Below, piece after piece: positions 54,869-64,000 of a stretch of DNA of 64,000 nt. The notes beneath the pieces were generated by a model that saw only the letters and a list, made by a program, of their open reading frames with translations, was not told the DNA's origin and ran no database searches. Source of the stretch: Rattus norvegicus. Its lineage: Eukaryota > Chordata > Mammalia > Rodentia > Muridae. The position numbers and the translations under genes were made by a program. The stretch is from contig NC_086024.1 in NCBI RefSeq assembly GCF_036323735.1, positions 133,601,053-133,665,052 on the forward strand. Direction: 5' to 3'. Position 1 is the first letter of the stretch, and every line of letters begins with the position of its first letter.

Positions 54869-56094
54869 TTCAAAACTCACCAAATATGGTAAAATAGAGC
54901 AAACTTTACCTCTGTAGCCAGGTATAGCTCATAGCTGTTGGGCAGCCGGCTTTCTGTTCCTCCCTGTGGTGCTGACTACTCAGGGAGTACCAAGGAGGAA
55001 CCCCTCCAGAGTTCTTGTCTCTGGCCTGGCCCACTGTCAACACTTCCATTGGGGCTCCTCTGTGCTGTAGCCACTGTCAGGAAGCCCCATTTAAGAGGCA
55101 CAGCCTGTGTATGAGGGCTGCAGCTTGTTCCTACTCTCATCTGTCTGTGAACAAGTGGGCTCCCTTCACTCTCTCTCCATATGAAGAAAGGCAAGGCTTC
55201 CTTGTGCCCCCAGGACCAGAAGCTGGGGTTTATTCTCAGCAGCAACATTGCTAGTTCTACACAGGTTCCTGGGAGTCACCAAGCTGCAGTCCATCATGGC
55301 CGCCCTAGCTTACCTTCCTGCCGGCAGTGCAGGGGTTCTGATGTCTCTGTATCCATGCTAGCACGTGGTATCTTTGTTTTGGTTTTTTATATTAGCCAGC
55401 CTAATTAGTAAGATGCTGTGGTCCTGCTTCTTAGAAAATGGCATCATACTTTGTAAATGCAGCTTGTCCTGTGTACTCAGCGTTGGCCTCTTACTAACTG
55501 TGTGAACCCTGCAGTTTCACTGGCTGTCAGTTTTCTATTAACATTGCTCTTGTACATAACTCTGCAGAAGCAGCCACTGTCTGCGCTCTGCTGCTCTGCC
55601 TGAGTCTTCACTCTGCTGGCCGATCTTGTGGCTGCTCCTCCTCTGTTTTTTTCTGTGGTTTTAAACAGAACCTCTGCTGCTTCTTAATTCTTTCAGTTTG
55701 AGACTGAGCTTCTAACTGCTGCTATGGAAGAAAGGAAGGGGGGGGTGTCCCTGCGTTCTGTGAAGGCTTCTCTTGACCTTTTGTTTGCTTAATTAGACAT
55801 TTACATATTCACAGGGAACCTCTCCTAGCTCTGGCTGCATTTTGAGAGCCTTCAGGCTCTGCAGGCAGGGTTAGTTCACCTTCATTAGGAGTTGCACAGG
55901 GAGCAGGTTTGTGGAAGTGCGAGGGCGTGCTTGTTTGGGCTTTTCTCTTACTAAGGAAAAGGAAGCCTGCTTAGCTAGTACCAGGGAATCTTGTTTCAGA
56001 GCCCCACTTCTGCAAGCCCCAGCCAGCACATCCAGCTTCTGCTGCATGTGCTGAGGAACTGACCCCACTTTTCCTATCTGTGGTGGTGCCTTTG

Positions 56095-56175
56095 TTTCCA
56101 GATGAAGGGGAGACTGAGGCCCAGAGATGTGGATCCACTGGGTCTGTCACATGACCAGCAAGATGCAGTGTCAAG
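56095..56175 (+). repeat. possible MIR fragment
   Basis: TTTCCAGATGAAGGGGAGAC, TGAGGCCCAGAGATGTGG and GGTCTGTCACATGACCAGCA recall the MIR core, weakly. It ends about 580 bp before the Wdr25 exon. Confidence 0.4.
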
Positions 56176-56730
56176 GAGAGGTGCTTACAGTGTGTCCTCT
56201 CTACCCTGCGGTGTTGAGCAGGACCAGAGCTGCATGAACCAGGCCTGCCAGCTGTGGCACTGTAGCTCTGTGCCTGAACTTGTAAGCCACTTGCAGAGTC
56301 GTCTGTGTACCGGACATCCTCCTAGGAGCCTCATGCCCTTGGGAGCCAGGACAAAGTGGGAGGAAGCCTCTCCTAAGAAGAGGTACAACGGCTCCTTGTG
56401 CTCTCCAGGTCTCAGTCATCAAGAGATCCCTTGACAATGGCCTGGCTGTGTGCTCTTTCCACTCTAGGACAGGGAGCTAACTGTAGGAGCAGGGCTGCAA
56501 CATGGCCCTGGTTAGCAGGTAGGAACAGACGTGAAGGCCGAGTGGAGACAGGAAATGCTATTTCTTAGCCCTGGAGAAGGGACACCTGTGCATTGCTGTG
56601 AAGAAGAGACTCTAGCTGCTATTTGGACATGGAATAGTAGGAACCCTACTCCCCCGGGAGCCCTTTCCTGAAGGTCTTCCTCACAGTGTCTGGGGAGCTC
56701 CTTCCTGAAGGCCTTCATTATGGTGTCTGG

Positions 56731-56757
56731 TGCTGCCTGTCTTTGTTTCCCTTGCAG
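56731..56757 (+). promoter_or_regulatory. Wdr25: 3' splice site (polypyrimidine tract and acceptor) of the Wdr25 exon
   Basis: A run rich in T and C (GCCTGTCTTTGTTTCCCTTG) leads into CAG immediately before the first codon of the WD40 exon. There is no AG between the tract and the acceptor, which defines the exon start at 56758. The branch point cannot be fixed by eye. Confidence 0.85.
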
Positions 56758-56905
56758 GTGTGGAATGCTGTGGACTCGGGGCACTGCCTGCAGACCTACT
56801 CTGTGCACAGTGAGGCAGTAAGGGCTGCACGGTGGTCTCCCTGTGGCCGGCGCATCCTCAGTGGCGGCTTTGACTTTGCCCTGCACCTAACAGACCTCGA
56901 AACAG
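56758..56905 (+). CDS. Wdr25: internal coding exon of WD repeat-containing protein 25
   Basis: This is the only segment that behaves like a real protein-coding exon. It is preceded by a pyrimidine-rich tract ending in CCCTTGCAG (acceptor AG at 56756-56757) and followed by a CAG|GTGTGT donor (GT at 56906-56907). It is 148 bp, enters in phase 0 (first codon GTG) and leaves after one base of a Gly codon. It encodes 49 whole residues beginning VWNAVDSGHCLQTYSVHSEA and continuing through RRILSGGFDF to LTDLET. The pattern is the tail of one WD40 blade (VWN..) followed by much of the next (H-EAVRAARWSPCG, then SGGFDFALHLTDLETG, with D and T/L where WD repeats turn). I recognise this from memory as WDR25, whose propeller resembles the splicing factor PRP17/CDC40; WDR25's own role is poorly defined. 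Neighbouring WDR25 exons (the SMDKTFK end before it, TQLFSGRSDF after it) are not found in the window. The frame stays open past the donor to a stop near 57153, but that part does not look like a WD repeat and is taken as intron. Confidence 0.88.
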
Positions 56906-56911
56906 GTGTGT
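56903..56911 (+). promoter_or_regulatory. Wdr25: 5' splice site of the Wdr25 exon
   Basis: The sequence CAG|GTGTGT matches the mammalian donor consensus except for T at intron position +4. Using it ends the exon inside the Gly codon after LTDLET, consistent with the WDR25 protein continuing with Gly-Thr-Gln in the next exon (recalled from the family, not present here). Confidence 0.8.
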
Positions 56912-58479
56912 CCTGGTATCTTAACTGTCCCAGGTCAGCTGGCAGCCCCCTCACTGGGGAAGCCTCTCCAGAGGGTCCTGACTGCAAACGACCCCTGGTG
57001 ATGGTGTGGCAGGGGCCTCACAATGGACTCATTTCCCCAACTGGCATGCAGATCATTTGCCAGAGGCACCACAGCTGTCTACAGAGCATTGGAATCAGTC
57101 CTGTGCCAGTCAGCGAAGGACAGAGCCAAGGTTGTCTCAGCACCAAGCTGTAGGGCCGGATAAAGTGGCAGCTTTTTAATCAACTTGTGCAGTGTAATTG
57201 GGACCAAAATATCACGGTGTCCTTTAGTTGCCATCAGTTTAGAGTCCCTGTCAATCCGTTCAGTGGAACCGAGTTTCATAGGGAACTGAGTGTTGAGAGG
57301 GGCTCTTCCCAGTGTAACACTGACAGGCACCTGGGCAAGGGGGTCATGTGGGCATATCCTCAGGAGCCCTCCATCAGGCAGGGAGGGAAGAGAAGCCAGC
57401 TAAAGGAGCTTTCCTGGGCAGGTTGTAGGCATCAGTCTTGGGTTGGCCCATTCACTGACAGCAAGGAGGACAGCAAGGGGACCATTGGACATGGGGTCTA
57501 ACCCACACTGCTGAGCTCAGAGCAGGCTTCCTGGACTTTTTACATGACCTTTGGAATTGTCATCATTGCTGTCAGCAGCAGTGGGTGTTATTTTCTAGGT
57601 GAGAAGAGGTCCAATGCCTGACAAGTTAGAGGGCCATGGCATTAGGCAGGTAATGACAAGCCTGGGGTGGTAGAGGATCATGGTCCTGTTTGTGTTACAG
57701 CTGGGAGGGCCTGGAACTGCAGCTGGTATCATGTGACATGTGGCTCAGTGAAGGGGAGACTGGGTGCTGTCCCTTCAGGTTTGGTGGACCATGGAGGGCA
57801 GCATGCTGGCAGGGCTCCAAGGGTCTCTCATGTGCAGGGTAGCTAGAGAGAGGCGTGGTCCTACTTTTGAGAGCTGCCATCCTATAGGGAGTGATGGAAG
57901 GCGCCTCATCCTCGTCTGTGTGGGCGCTAATGTATTGAAGAGTTCTTTCTGTTACATTACTTTGTTACTTACGATACACCTAGTGTGTAAGACCTGTGTT
58001 GGGTATGCAGGATGTTTTTTGTCCCCAGAGAGGACAGAGTTGATGGGTTGTTGAGAGCTAGCCCGGCCTCAAGGAAGGCCTCTGACCCCTAGATATGGCC
58101 TCTCTTGAGGAGTGAGGATAGCTGACAGTTTCTGTCTATGTCCTGGCAAGTGTATGTCCTCAAGGGTGTGGCTATCTTGGTGGTCTCTTTGTCCATTGCT
58201 TGAACAGAGCTGGCTCACATCCGTGTAATTGGACAGCTGAGGCTGGCCTCTGCTGGGTCCTCCTATCCCGAATAATGAAGCTCCCAAGGGCTGCCAAGGT
58301 GGGCACCCATATGTCTGCACACCTGTCTCTGGCCCCATGTTTTGCTAGGACCACTCTTGGCATGAGTGCAGCCTGCGATGGCCTTTGTCCGGCTCTGACT
58401 AGTCTCGCTCTTTCTCTTCCCCAAGTCTGGTCTTCCATTTCCTTCCTCTGCCTCTCCCGCCCCTGGTCATTTGGCTTTT

Positions 58480-58830
58480 TCATTTCAATCTAATTAGAGC
58501 GCCCTGCCAGGAGAAGGCAGCGCAGGGCGTTCTCTCTGCAGTGCTTTGGGAATTAGTCACTCGGTGCCCATTGTCATTAATGGGAATTTGGCGCCAAGGC
58601 CATTTATCCTGGTGTCCTCAATCAATACAGTTAAAAATCTGTGGGTTCTAAAATGTCAATACCCGGCCTGAAATATGGAGGGCCAGCACCATTTTATCTC
58701 GTTAATTTATAGTTCTGACGGGCTGTTGGCTTACGGAACAGCCATGAATCAACACTTAATCAAATCTGCTCACAGATTAATTATTTTTGGCGCTCCTGTT
58801 TCCGTCTGCAATCTCCCTAACGAACGTCTC
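58480..58830. promoter_or_regulatory. candidate conserved non-coding element (enhancer-like)
   Basis: About 350 bp with a texture unlike the surrounding intron: no SINE or simple repeat, and dense in homeodomain-type cores (CTAATTAG near 58490, CATTAATG near 58576, GTTAATTTATAG near 58702, ATTAATTATT near 58776). It also holds a palindromic E2F-like TTTGGCGCCAA at 58587-58597. It keeps several CpGs in AT-rich context, which is typical of constrained DNA. There is no plausible coding frame with splice sites. It lies 1.6 kb downstream of the exon. Conservation is inferred from composition only; no alignment was possible. Confidence 0.5.
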
Positions 58831-59314
58831 TGCTACATTAGGCACAGGCGGCCTCAGGGAACACTGGCAGACACCACCCAGGCCCTGAGTGTCATTGGCT
58901 TTGTGCGTGACCTGTCCTGCATACCAATCAGCTAGTCATCTCCGTAGAGTCCCTCTGGAGCTTGCTCAGCTCTGAAGCCTCCTCTCGCAGATGTCAGCCC
59001 CTCGAGTTGCACCTCTTAGTGGTGGGTGGTAGCTCCTCTTGGCACCGGGATGGCATCCACCTTCCCTACCTGGGGTCTGAGGTGGGCGTGTAGACCCACA
59101 GTGTAGCCCTCTGAAGAGCTCTAGGAAGTCATGACGAGGGCCATCTGCCCTTCTCTCTGGGATGCTCATTGTCCTGACTGTGTCCTTTTGTGTCCATGTC
59201 CCTGTGCCCAGAGTTGGGTCATGGTGGGTGAAAAGGATTGGCCAGAGGGAGCTGCACACTAAAGGGCCACTTCTTTCCTGAGAAGTGTTTTCAGCTCCAT
59301 CCTGATTACAGCTG

Positions 59315-59316
<2 letters not shown>

Positions 59317-59375
<59 letters not shown>
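59317..59375 (+). repeat. (CA)n microsatellite downstream of the Wdr25 exon
   Basis: Pure CA run of about 29 units, 2.4 kb after the donor site. Confidence 0.98.
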
Positions 59376-59378
<3 letters not shown>

Positions 59379-59524
59379 GTGGGTAGGTAGGTCTGCTGTC
59401 CAAGTCTTTGCTGTAACTCTGCTGTGCCATTTGCCACGAGGCCTGTATTGAGCTGACATAGATAAATGTATTAGGCCCTTTGCTTGGGTGACATGCTTAG
59501 TCCCCCCCACTTGCCTCGGAGAAC

Positions 59525-59612
59525 ACTATCTCTGTCTCCATGTTTTTGATGCAACAATTGAGGCTTCGAATGTTTGGTGACTTCCTTGAGGTCGCCCAGC
59601 TGTTGGTTGGCT
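59525..59612 (+). repeat. MIR fragment
   Basis: TCTCCATGTTTTTGATGCAA, CAATTGAGGCTTCGAATG, GTGACTTCCTTGAGGTCGCC and CAGCTGTTGGTTGG match the MIR core order. Confidence 0.65.
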
Positions 59613-60811
59613 TGGGCTTATGGGGCTGACAAAGGTATCCTGTCAACACATGGACTAGTATGCCCTCCTCACACCCCTCCCTGCCCTGGACGGACTACCT
59701 TGGCCTCACTTTCGGGCAGGATGCTTGGCCTTCTTCAGGCAGTGGCTCAGCATCTGCAGAAGAGAGGCCCTGGGGGGATCGAGCGCCTGCAGGGTCTTGC
59801 CTGACCCCTCTGATTAAGTGGCCAGCTGGAGGATGCTTCTTGAGCTGTTGACAGCTGTGCTCCAGTCAGAACAGGGTCAGCCCTGACAGCTCCAGAGCTC
59901 TCGGCATAGGAAGAGTGAAAAGTGTCCAAATGAAGGCCGTGGAGAAGAGGCTTTAGAGGAGAAGCCCTGCAAGAAGGCTGTGTCAGGCTAAGCCTCTGAA
60001 GTGCCACTAGCTCCCACTGGTGCTTAACGTCAGTGCTGTGCCACAGCCAGGGCCTCTGTAGGTCTCGAAGCTCTGCGGCACACTCAGGTCTCCCCAGTAC
60101 ACTTCAGGAGGACCTTTAGTGCCCCTGAAAACAGAAAGGAAACTGCGCTGGCTGTTACAGGCCCCATGGATAGGCTTGCTTTCAGACTGGCGATTGTGTC
60201 TATTTCCCACTGTAGGCCCAGTTATACTGCTGGTGTGTCTAGCTTGAATCGATGATGGTCCCTGGCCTTTGACCAGTGACTAGCTGTCCACCCATACCTT
60301 TGTTAGCCATGTCAGAAGACCCTTCCTCTAACCCCCTTCTGCATGTGTCTGCCATCTGTGACCCCTTCTCCTGATAACTCAGCACCCTTTCCTTTCACTG
60401 GCTCCTGTCTAGGGAAGGCCTCGTCTTCCTAGACCAGTCTCGCCCATAGCTAGGACACTTGTGCCAGCCCTCCTTATGAAGAAGGTGACACCCAGGCCCT
60501 GACATGGTTTTATTGATTGAAATGGGCTTACAGTTGCTGTGTTTCTCCTCTGTGTAGGCAGCAGCCATCAATGAACAACTGGTCCTGCTTAGGTTAGGCC
60601 CTGTTTGTTGACTGGCCCTGGATCTGAACTCAGTCAGGCCATGTTTGCTGTTAGTATGGTGGCTTATGTGTCTCAACAAAGCTGCTTACAGCCAAACACA
60701 GCTGGTTTGCAAGCTAACTTCCCACCTCCTAATTTTAAGAAATTCAGTTTTGTCCAGATAGATAATTGGAAGTGGCTGGGCTTGGAAGGAAAAGGATGGT
60801 GGCAGCTGGCA

Positions 60812-60975
60812 GCTCCCACAGCCACCATCCACGTGGCCCTACTGTCTGTCTGGTCTAGGACTTGCTCCCACAGCCACCGTCCATGTAACCCTAACTGTGT
60901 GTCTGATCCAGGACTTGCCCCTGCTTTTGCTTTGGCCCTACTGTCTGTCTGGTCCAGGGCTTGCTCCTGCTTTTG
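60812..60975 (+). repeat. decayed tandem repeat of about 66 bp
   Basis: Two and a half copies share CTCCCACAGCCACC.TCCA, GGCCCTACTGTCTGTCTGGT and CCAGGACTTGC. The second and third copies swap in CCCCTGCTTTTGCT. Diverged and of no known family. Confidence 0.65.
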
Positions 60976-61869
60976 CTGTGTCTACTGTCACAGCCACCTC
61001 TGAAGGGCAGTTTTGAGCATGGCTTTGCAGTAAGGAAAAGTAGGTAAGCCTACCCAGCCCTCAGCCTACATCCTGCCTGGCCTCTGCCCACTTGCCAACA
61101 TGGCCCCTGCTCCTGCTACACAGAGGTTGATTCGAAAGTTAGCAAGCTTCTTTTCTTGTTAACTTTGAGTCAGAATGGTTAAATTTACAGCTGGCTGAAT
61201 ACTTCCCAGAGGATGGTGTAACGATATTGATTTTAGCGAAATGAGTCATACGCCTGCTGCCTGGGAACATAGGCTCACTTACACGGGCCAACAACACAAG
61301 CTTTCCCTGTCAACATTTTCCCTACACGTTCCTGAGTCTGTGGCTAGGAACAAAGAGCTACGGAGAAGGAAAGGTCACGAGACACTGGCAGATCTGGAGG
61401 TGGGATGCAGACAGAGGGATTTTGGGGTCAGTCAAGCCAGCCAGTGTCTGTGTGGCTGGCCATAGGGCCAGATGTCCTCTCCCTCACCAGACTCCCTTTC
61501 CACAGCTCTGAGATGCAGATTAGTTCCTGCCATTACCCAGGATTGCTGTGTGACAAGTGCAGGATCCAGACAGACCTGCAGGACAGACTTACTGTACGTG
61601 ATGGTTCCCCTTCCCACTGGTGACCTCAGAGTAACTTAGCCAAGGTGAGCTCCGTGCAGTGGGCATGGACGTCCCTTCTGTTTTGTAAGGACCAGTACTT
61701 GGTCCTTGATCTGAAATGCCATTGATGAGCCAGGGATGGTTTGGGAGCCAGACATGCTGAATGAAAATGAAGGGTCTCCGGGTCCTGTAGCCTGCCCGAC
61801 CACAGGGTCCCCTGAGGCAGCATTAGGCTGGCAGATGAGGTTTCCCTGGCTACATGAGTCACTGCCTCA

Positions 61870-61990
61870 GGGAAGCTTGACTTCTCCCCCAACTTAAGAA
61901 AGGAAGAGGCCCGGCTCCGAGGAGTTGCCTGCCCAGGGTCACCAAGCACCTCAGTGGTCCCGGATGGTGGAGCTGTGGAAGTGACATCGT
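61870..61990 (+). repeat. possible MIR fragment
   Basis: CTTAAGAAAGGAAGAGGCCC, GAGTTGCCTGCCCAGGGTCA, CCAAGCACCTCAGTGG and GATGGTGGAGCTG. Weak but in MIR order. Confidence 0.4.
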
Positions 61991-62084
61991 GTGGAGAGCA
62001 AGCTCTGGGCTCCTGTGGAATCCTTGACCGTGACGTTGCTTTAAGGATGCTTTTACTCTAGGGCTGCGGGTTGAACTTGGAGCC

Positions 62085-62345
62085 TCAGATTCATAAGCGA
62101 GTGCTCTGCACTGACCCCTTCGGCCCAGAAACATATTTCCTATTTGTATCATTATTGATCCGAAAAGGAGAAGAAGCAATTTTTCTTAACTCCGAGAAGA
62201 TCCAAACAGTTTTTATATGGGTTGAGCTCATTATAACCAGATCAATACAGCCAAGTGCCAATGGATTACATATTTTAAAGCTCAATTTCCTATAAGCCTG
62301 CAGTGAATAAACAGGCTTTCCTATAACAAGCAGACTAGCAAGATA
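62085..62345. promoter_or_regulatory. candidate conserved non-coding element
   Basis: An AT-rich, repeat-free block with ATTATTGAT, TTTTTATATGGG, ATCAATACAG and TGGATTACATATT motifs and no SINE signature. It stands out sharply from GC-richer intron on both sides. Homeodomain or HNF/CUX-type binding is possible from such cores, but this is inference. It could instead be the remnant of a very old transposon. Confidence 0.35.
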
Positions 62346-62639
62346 GTCCCAAGGGGAAAGAAAGGTCTGTTACAGCTAGCCCAAGTGCTGAAGAAGCCCC
62401 GCCCAGGGGAGAACTGATGGACAGGGCACCATCTGGGAGAGGGGACAGAGTGCCACAGATTCCAGGAGAAAGACCTGCACCTCAAGAGTGGTTAGTGATC
62501 TCGGTCAAGCTTCTCCTTGCTGATTCTCTCCCAGCCTTTCTGCAAGTCTCCTCAGCAAAGGCAGAAGCCAGCTCAGGCCTGCCTCACATGAAAGCTGTCG
62601 TCAGTCTCCTAAGGTCCCACTGTTAGAACCCAGCCTCCT

Positions 62640-62725
62640 TGGCTTTAGCTTTTTAATTTAACCACAGATGACTCCAATAAGTCAGGGTTTAATTTTTCAA
62701 ACAATTATGGCTCTCCTCGGTTGCT
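62640..62725. promoter_or_regulatory. candidate short conserved non-coding element
   Basis: A short block reading TTTTTAATTTAACCACAG, then AATAAGTCAGGG, TTTAATTTTTC and ACAATTATGG. It contains a RUNX-type AACCACA core beside TTTAAT motifs. It is repeat-free and distinct from its flanks. Support is compositional only. Confidence 0.28.
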
Positions 62726-63483
62726 TCCTCTGGAGTGCTTCACATAGTACTGAACGATCGGTCCTCCCGACTGCATGACGCAGCAGTGAAGGACCAACGA
62801 CAGTTCCATCACAGGCAACAGAGCCGGTCCAGGACCTGGGCCTCTCTGGCTCTCAGCTTATCTCTCACCCTGTCTCCAACACACAGCCAGGTGACAGTAG
62901 CTGTGATGCTGAGTTCTGAACTGAAGCCTTTAGCAGAATGGTTTCCCCTAGTGTCTCCCATTAGCTACCTGTTAGCTTATTAAGAATCTTTTAGCTTTGG
63001 GCCCTTTAACAAGAAAGATAGCAAAGTCCCAGCTCTTAGGAGTAGGAAATGCTCTCCACAGCCTCTTTCTAAGTGGAAAATTTTAGCCTTTCAAAGACAG
63101 ATTTTCAGCATCTTTAGGAGTTGAGGGAGATGTTTTTCTTCTTACTTCAATCATCTCCTTCCAGCAGCTCAGTGCCCCTCCCCGAACCTCCCCATCCCCC
63201 CCCCCTGTCTTCAGCAAGGTTGTGTCACCCACCCTTTAACAAGCATCTTGTCATTTCAAAATGAAGAGCATGGCTGGTCCACACTGTGTTCCACAGACCC
63301 AGGAAAGCATCTGCTCCCCACAGGGCGAGCTTTCCTTTGCTTTGGGTCTGAGGATGGCCAGGAAGTTTCAGATCTGGGGGCACAGAGGGGAAGAGACACT
63401 CTTCCCATTCTCTTCGGTGGGTCATTTGCTCCCTGCGTGTCACTGGATGTCTGATCCCTGCCTGTAGCCTAAGGGTATGAAAG

Positions 63484-63745
63484 AGGTTCTGGAGAGATGG
63501 CTCAGTGGGTAGTGCCTGCCTCTCCAGCATGAGAACCTGACTTGGGACACCCAGCACCCATGTAAAAGCCAGGAGAGGCAGTCCCTGCCTTAACCCCACC
63601 CCTGAGGAGGCAGGGACAGGCAGGTGTCTGAACTCGATGGCTAGTGAGTTGATGGGCTCCAGGTTCTCAAAGAGTAGGTAGAGGAAGACACAGAGCATCA
63701 GCCTTTGGCCTCCGTTCTCTGCATATGCAAACGTGCACTCACCAA
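63484..63745 (+). repeat. B4-type composite SINE
   Basis: CTGGAGAGATGGCTCAGTGG (tRNA-like head), CAGCACCCATGTAAAAGCCA, GGAGGCAGGGACAGGCAGGT (B1-like middle), GTTGATGGGCTCCAGGTTCT, CAGCCTTTGGCCTCCG, ending near TGCAAACGTGCACTCACC. Confidence 0.8.
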
Positions 63746-64000
63746 AGGGCGGGGAGAAAAGCTTGGGCTGTTGTAAAAAAGAAGAATAAACTGGAGAGAA
63801 AGCTCATTCCCAGTTAGATTAGCTCACTGCAGTGTTTGTTTGAGGTGTGGTGATCTAACAAGGCACCCAGTCCACTAGGGTCCCTGAGCAACAACAGGAC
63901 GCAAAGCAAAACCAGAGCTGCGGCTTTAAAAGGCCGTCTCCCTTTCTCTACAGCCCAGCTTCTAACTCTGTGATCACAGCTCAACAGGGTCACGTAACCG

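Larger units (their letters stand above)
1..56757 (+). other. Wdr25: Wdr25 intron upstream of the WD40 exon (over 56 kb)
   Basis: No other segment before 56758 gives a WD-repeat reading frame bounded by splice sites, so I treat all of it as intron, with the preceding exon outside the window. Besides the repeats and candidate conserved blocks listed separately, these stretches hold nothing I can name: 1-1480, 1870-2610, 2910-4200, 5310-7090, 8170-9160, 10560-11155, 13800-15030, 15260-16130, 17590-18790, 19160-20270, 21950-22260, 22840-23510, 23570-24770, 25760-25997, 26070-26925, 27180-27820, 28850-30290, 33460-33890, 35650-36690, 37310-38120, 38250-40380, 40910-42030, 47490-48370, 51865-52690, 52985-54265 and 54870-56730. 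They have ordinary rodent intron composition, low CpG and only short chance frames. Confidence 0.75.
56906..64000 (+). other. Wdr25: Wdr25 intron downstream of the WD40 exon (partial)
   Basis: The intron starts at the GTGTGT donor and runs off the window. I looked for the next expected WDR25 exon (beginning in frame with Thr-Gln-Leu-Phe-Ser-Gly) and did not find it. Annotated content is a candidate conserved block near 58.5 kb, a (CA)n array, a MIR fragment, a decayed tandem repeat near 60.9 kb, two AT-rich blocks near 62 kb and a B4-type SINE near the end. The remaining stretches (56912-58470, 58840-59310, 59620-60810, 60980-62060, 62730-63480) hold nothing I can name. Confidence 0.75.

Noticed and set aside
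56686..56757. Upstream ATG in frame with the exon
   Set aside because: This stretch includes the polypyrimidine tract and AG acceptor, so it is intron; the exon is internal.
56906..57153. Extension of the WD40 reading frame past the donor
   Set aside because: The added residues do not continue a WD repeat, and a good GTGTGT donor precedes them. Retained-intron translation cannot be excluded but is not supported.

Overview
The window is mammalian nuclear DNA from a murid rodent, most likely rat (Rattus norvegicus). Four copies of the rat-type ID SINE (BC1-related, tRNA-Ala-derived) with intact target-site duplications, many B1, B2/B3 and B4-type SINEs, murid L1 3' ends and very long (GT)n/(CA)n arrays all point that way. 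There are no operons, prokaryotic genes, phage, CRISPR arrays or structural RNA genes.

Only one protein-coding segment can be supported: a 148-bp internal exon at 56758-56905 on the + strand, with a clean polypyrimidine tract and AG acceptor and a CAG|GTGTGT donor. Its 49 complete codons plus one split codon read as part of a WD40 domain that I recognise as WDR25, a WD-repeat protein with its propeller related to the PRP17/CDC40 type. The window is therefore best read as about 56.8 kb of intron upstream of this exon and about 7.1 kb of intron downstream. In human and mouse WDR25 lies between WARS1 and BEGAIN, next to the imprinted DLK1-MEG3 region; that location is prior knowledge and is not visible here.

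Layout. 1-9 kb: mostly unique intron with several AT-rich blocks that may be conserved elements, a B1-born 16-bp minisatellite, an ID insertion and an imperfect 55-bp inverted repeat. 9-17.4 kb: the tandem-repeat zone, with a (TCTA)n array carrying a triplicated spacer, a 575-bp (TG)n mosaic, a perfect 8 x 27-bp minisatellite, a second (TG)n, then a 1-kb (CA)n mosaic in the opposite orientation. 17.4-31 kb: unique intron with pentamer and (GT)n arrays, a murid medium-reiterated repeat, L1 3' ends and candidate conserved blocks. 31.5-33.5 kb: an old antisense L1 with nested SINEs. 34-41 kb: ID insertions, a CAGCCC hexamer array and a roughly 600-bp minisatellite whose unit contains a near-consensus 5' splice site. 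42-51.4 kb: an L1 graveyard (two decayed sense L1 fossils with SINEs nested inside them), a degenerate satellite-like block and a possible LTR-like repeat. 51.6-64 kb: SINEs, the WDR25 exon, and two to three AT-rich, motif-dense blocks downstream of it that are the best candidates for conserved regulatory elements.

No previously undescribed gene system is visible. The most interesting non-genic signals are the array of decoy splice donors in the sense strand of the intron, the opposing UG-rich and AC-rich arrays that could pair in the same pre-mRNA, and the clusters of homeodomain, E2F and POU/AP-1-like motifs in candidate enhancers. Most other long open frames are translations of simple repeats or SINEs.
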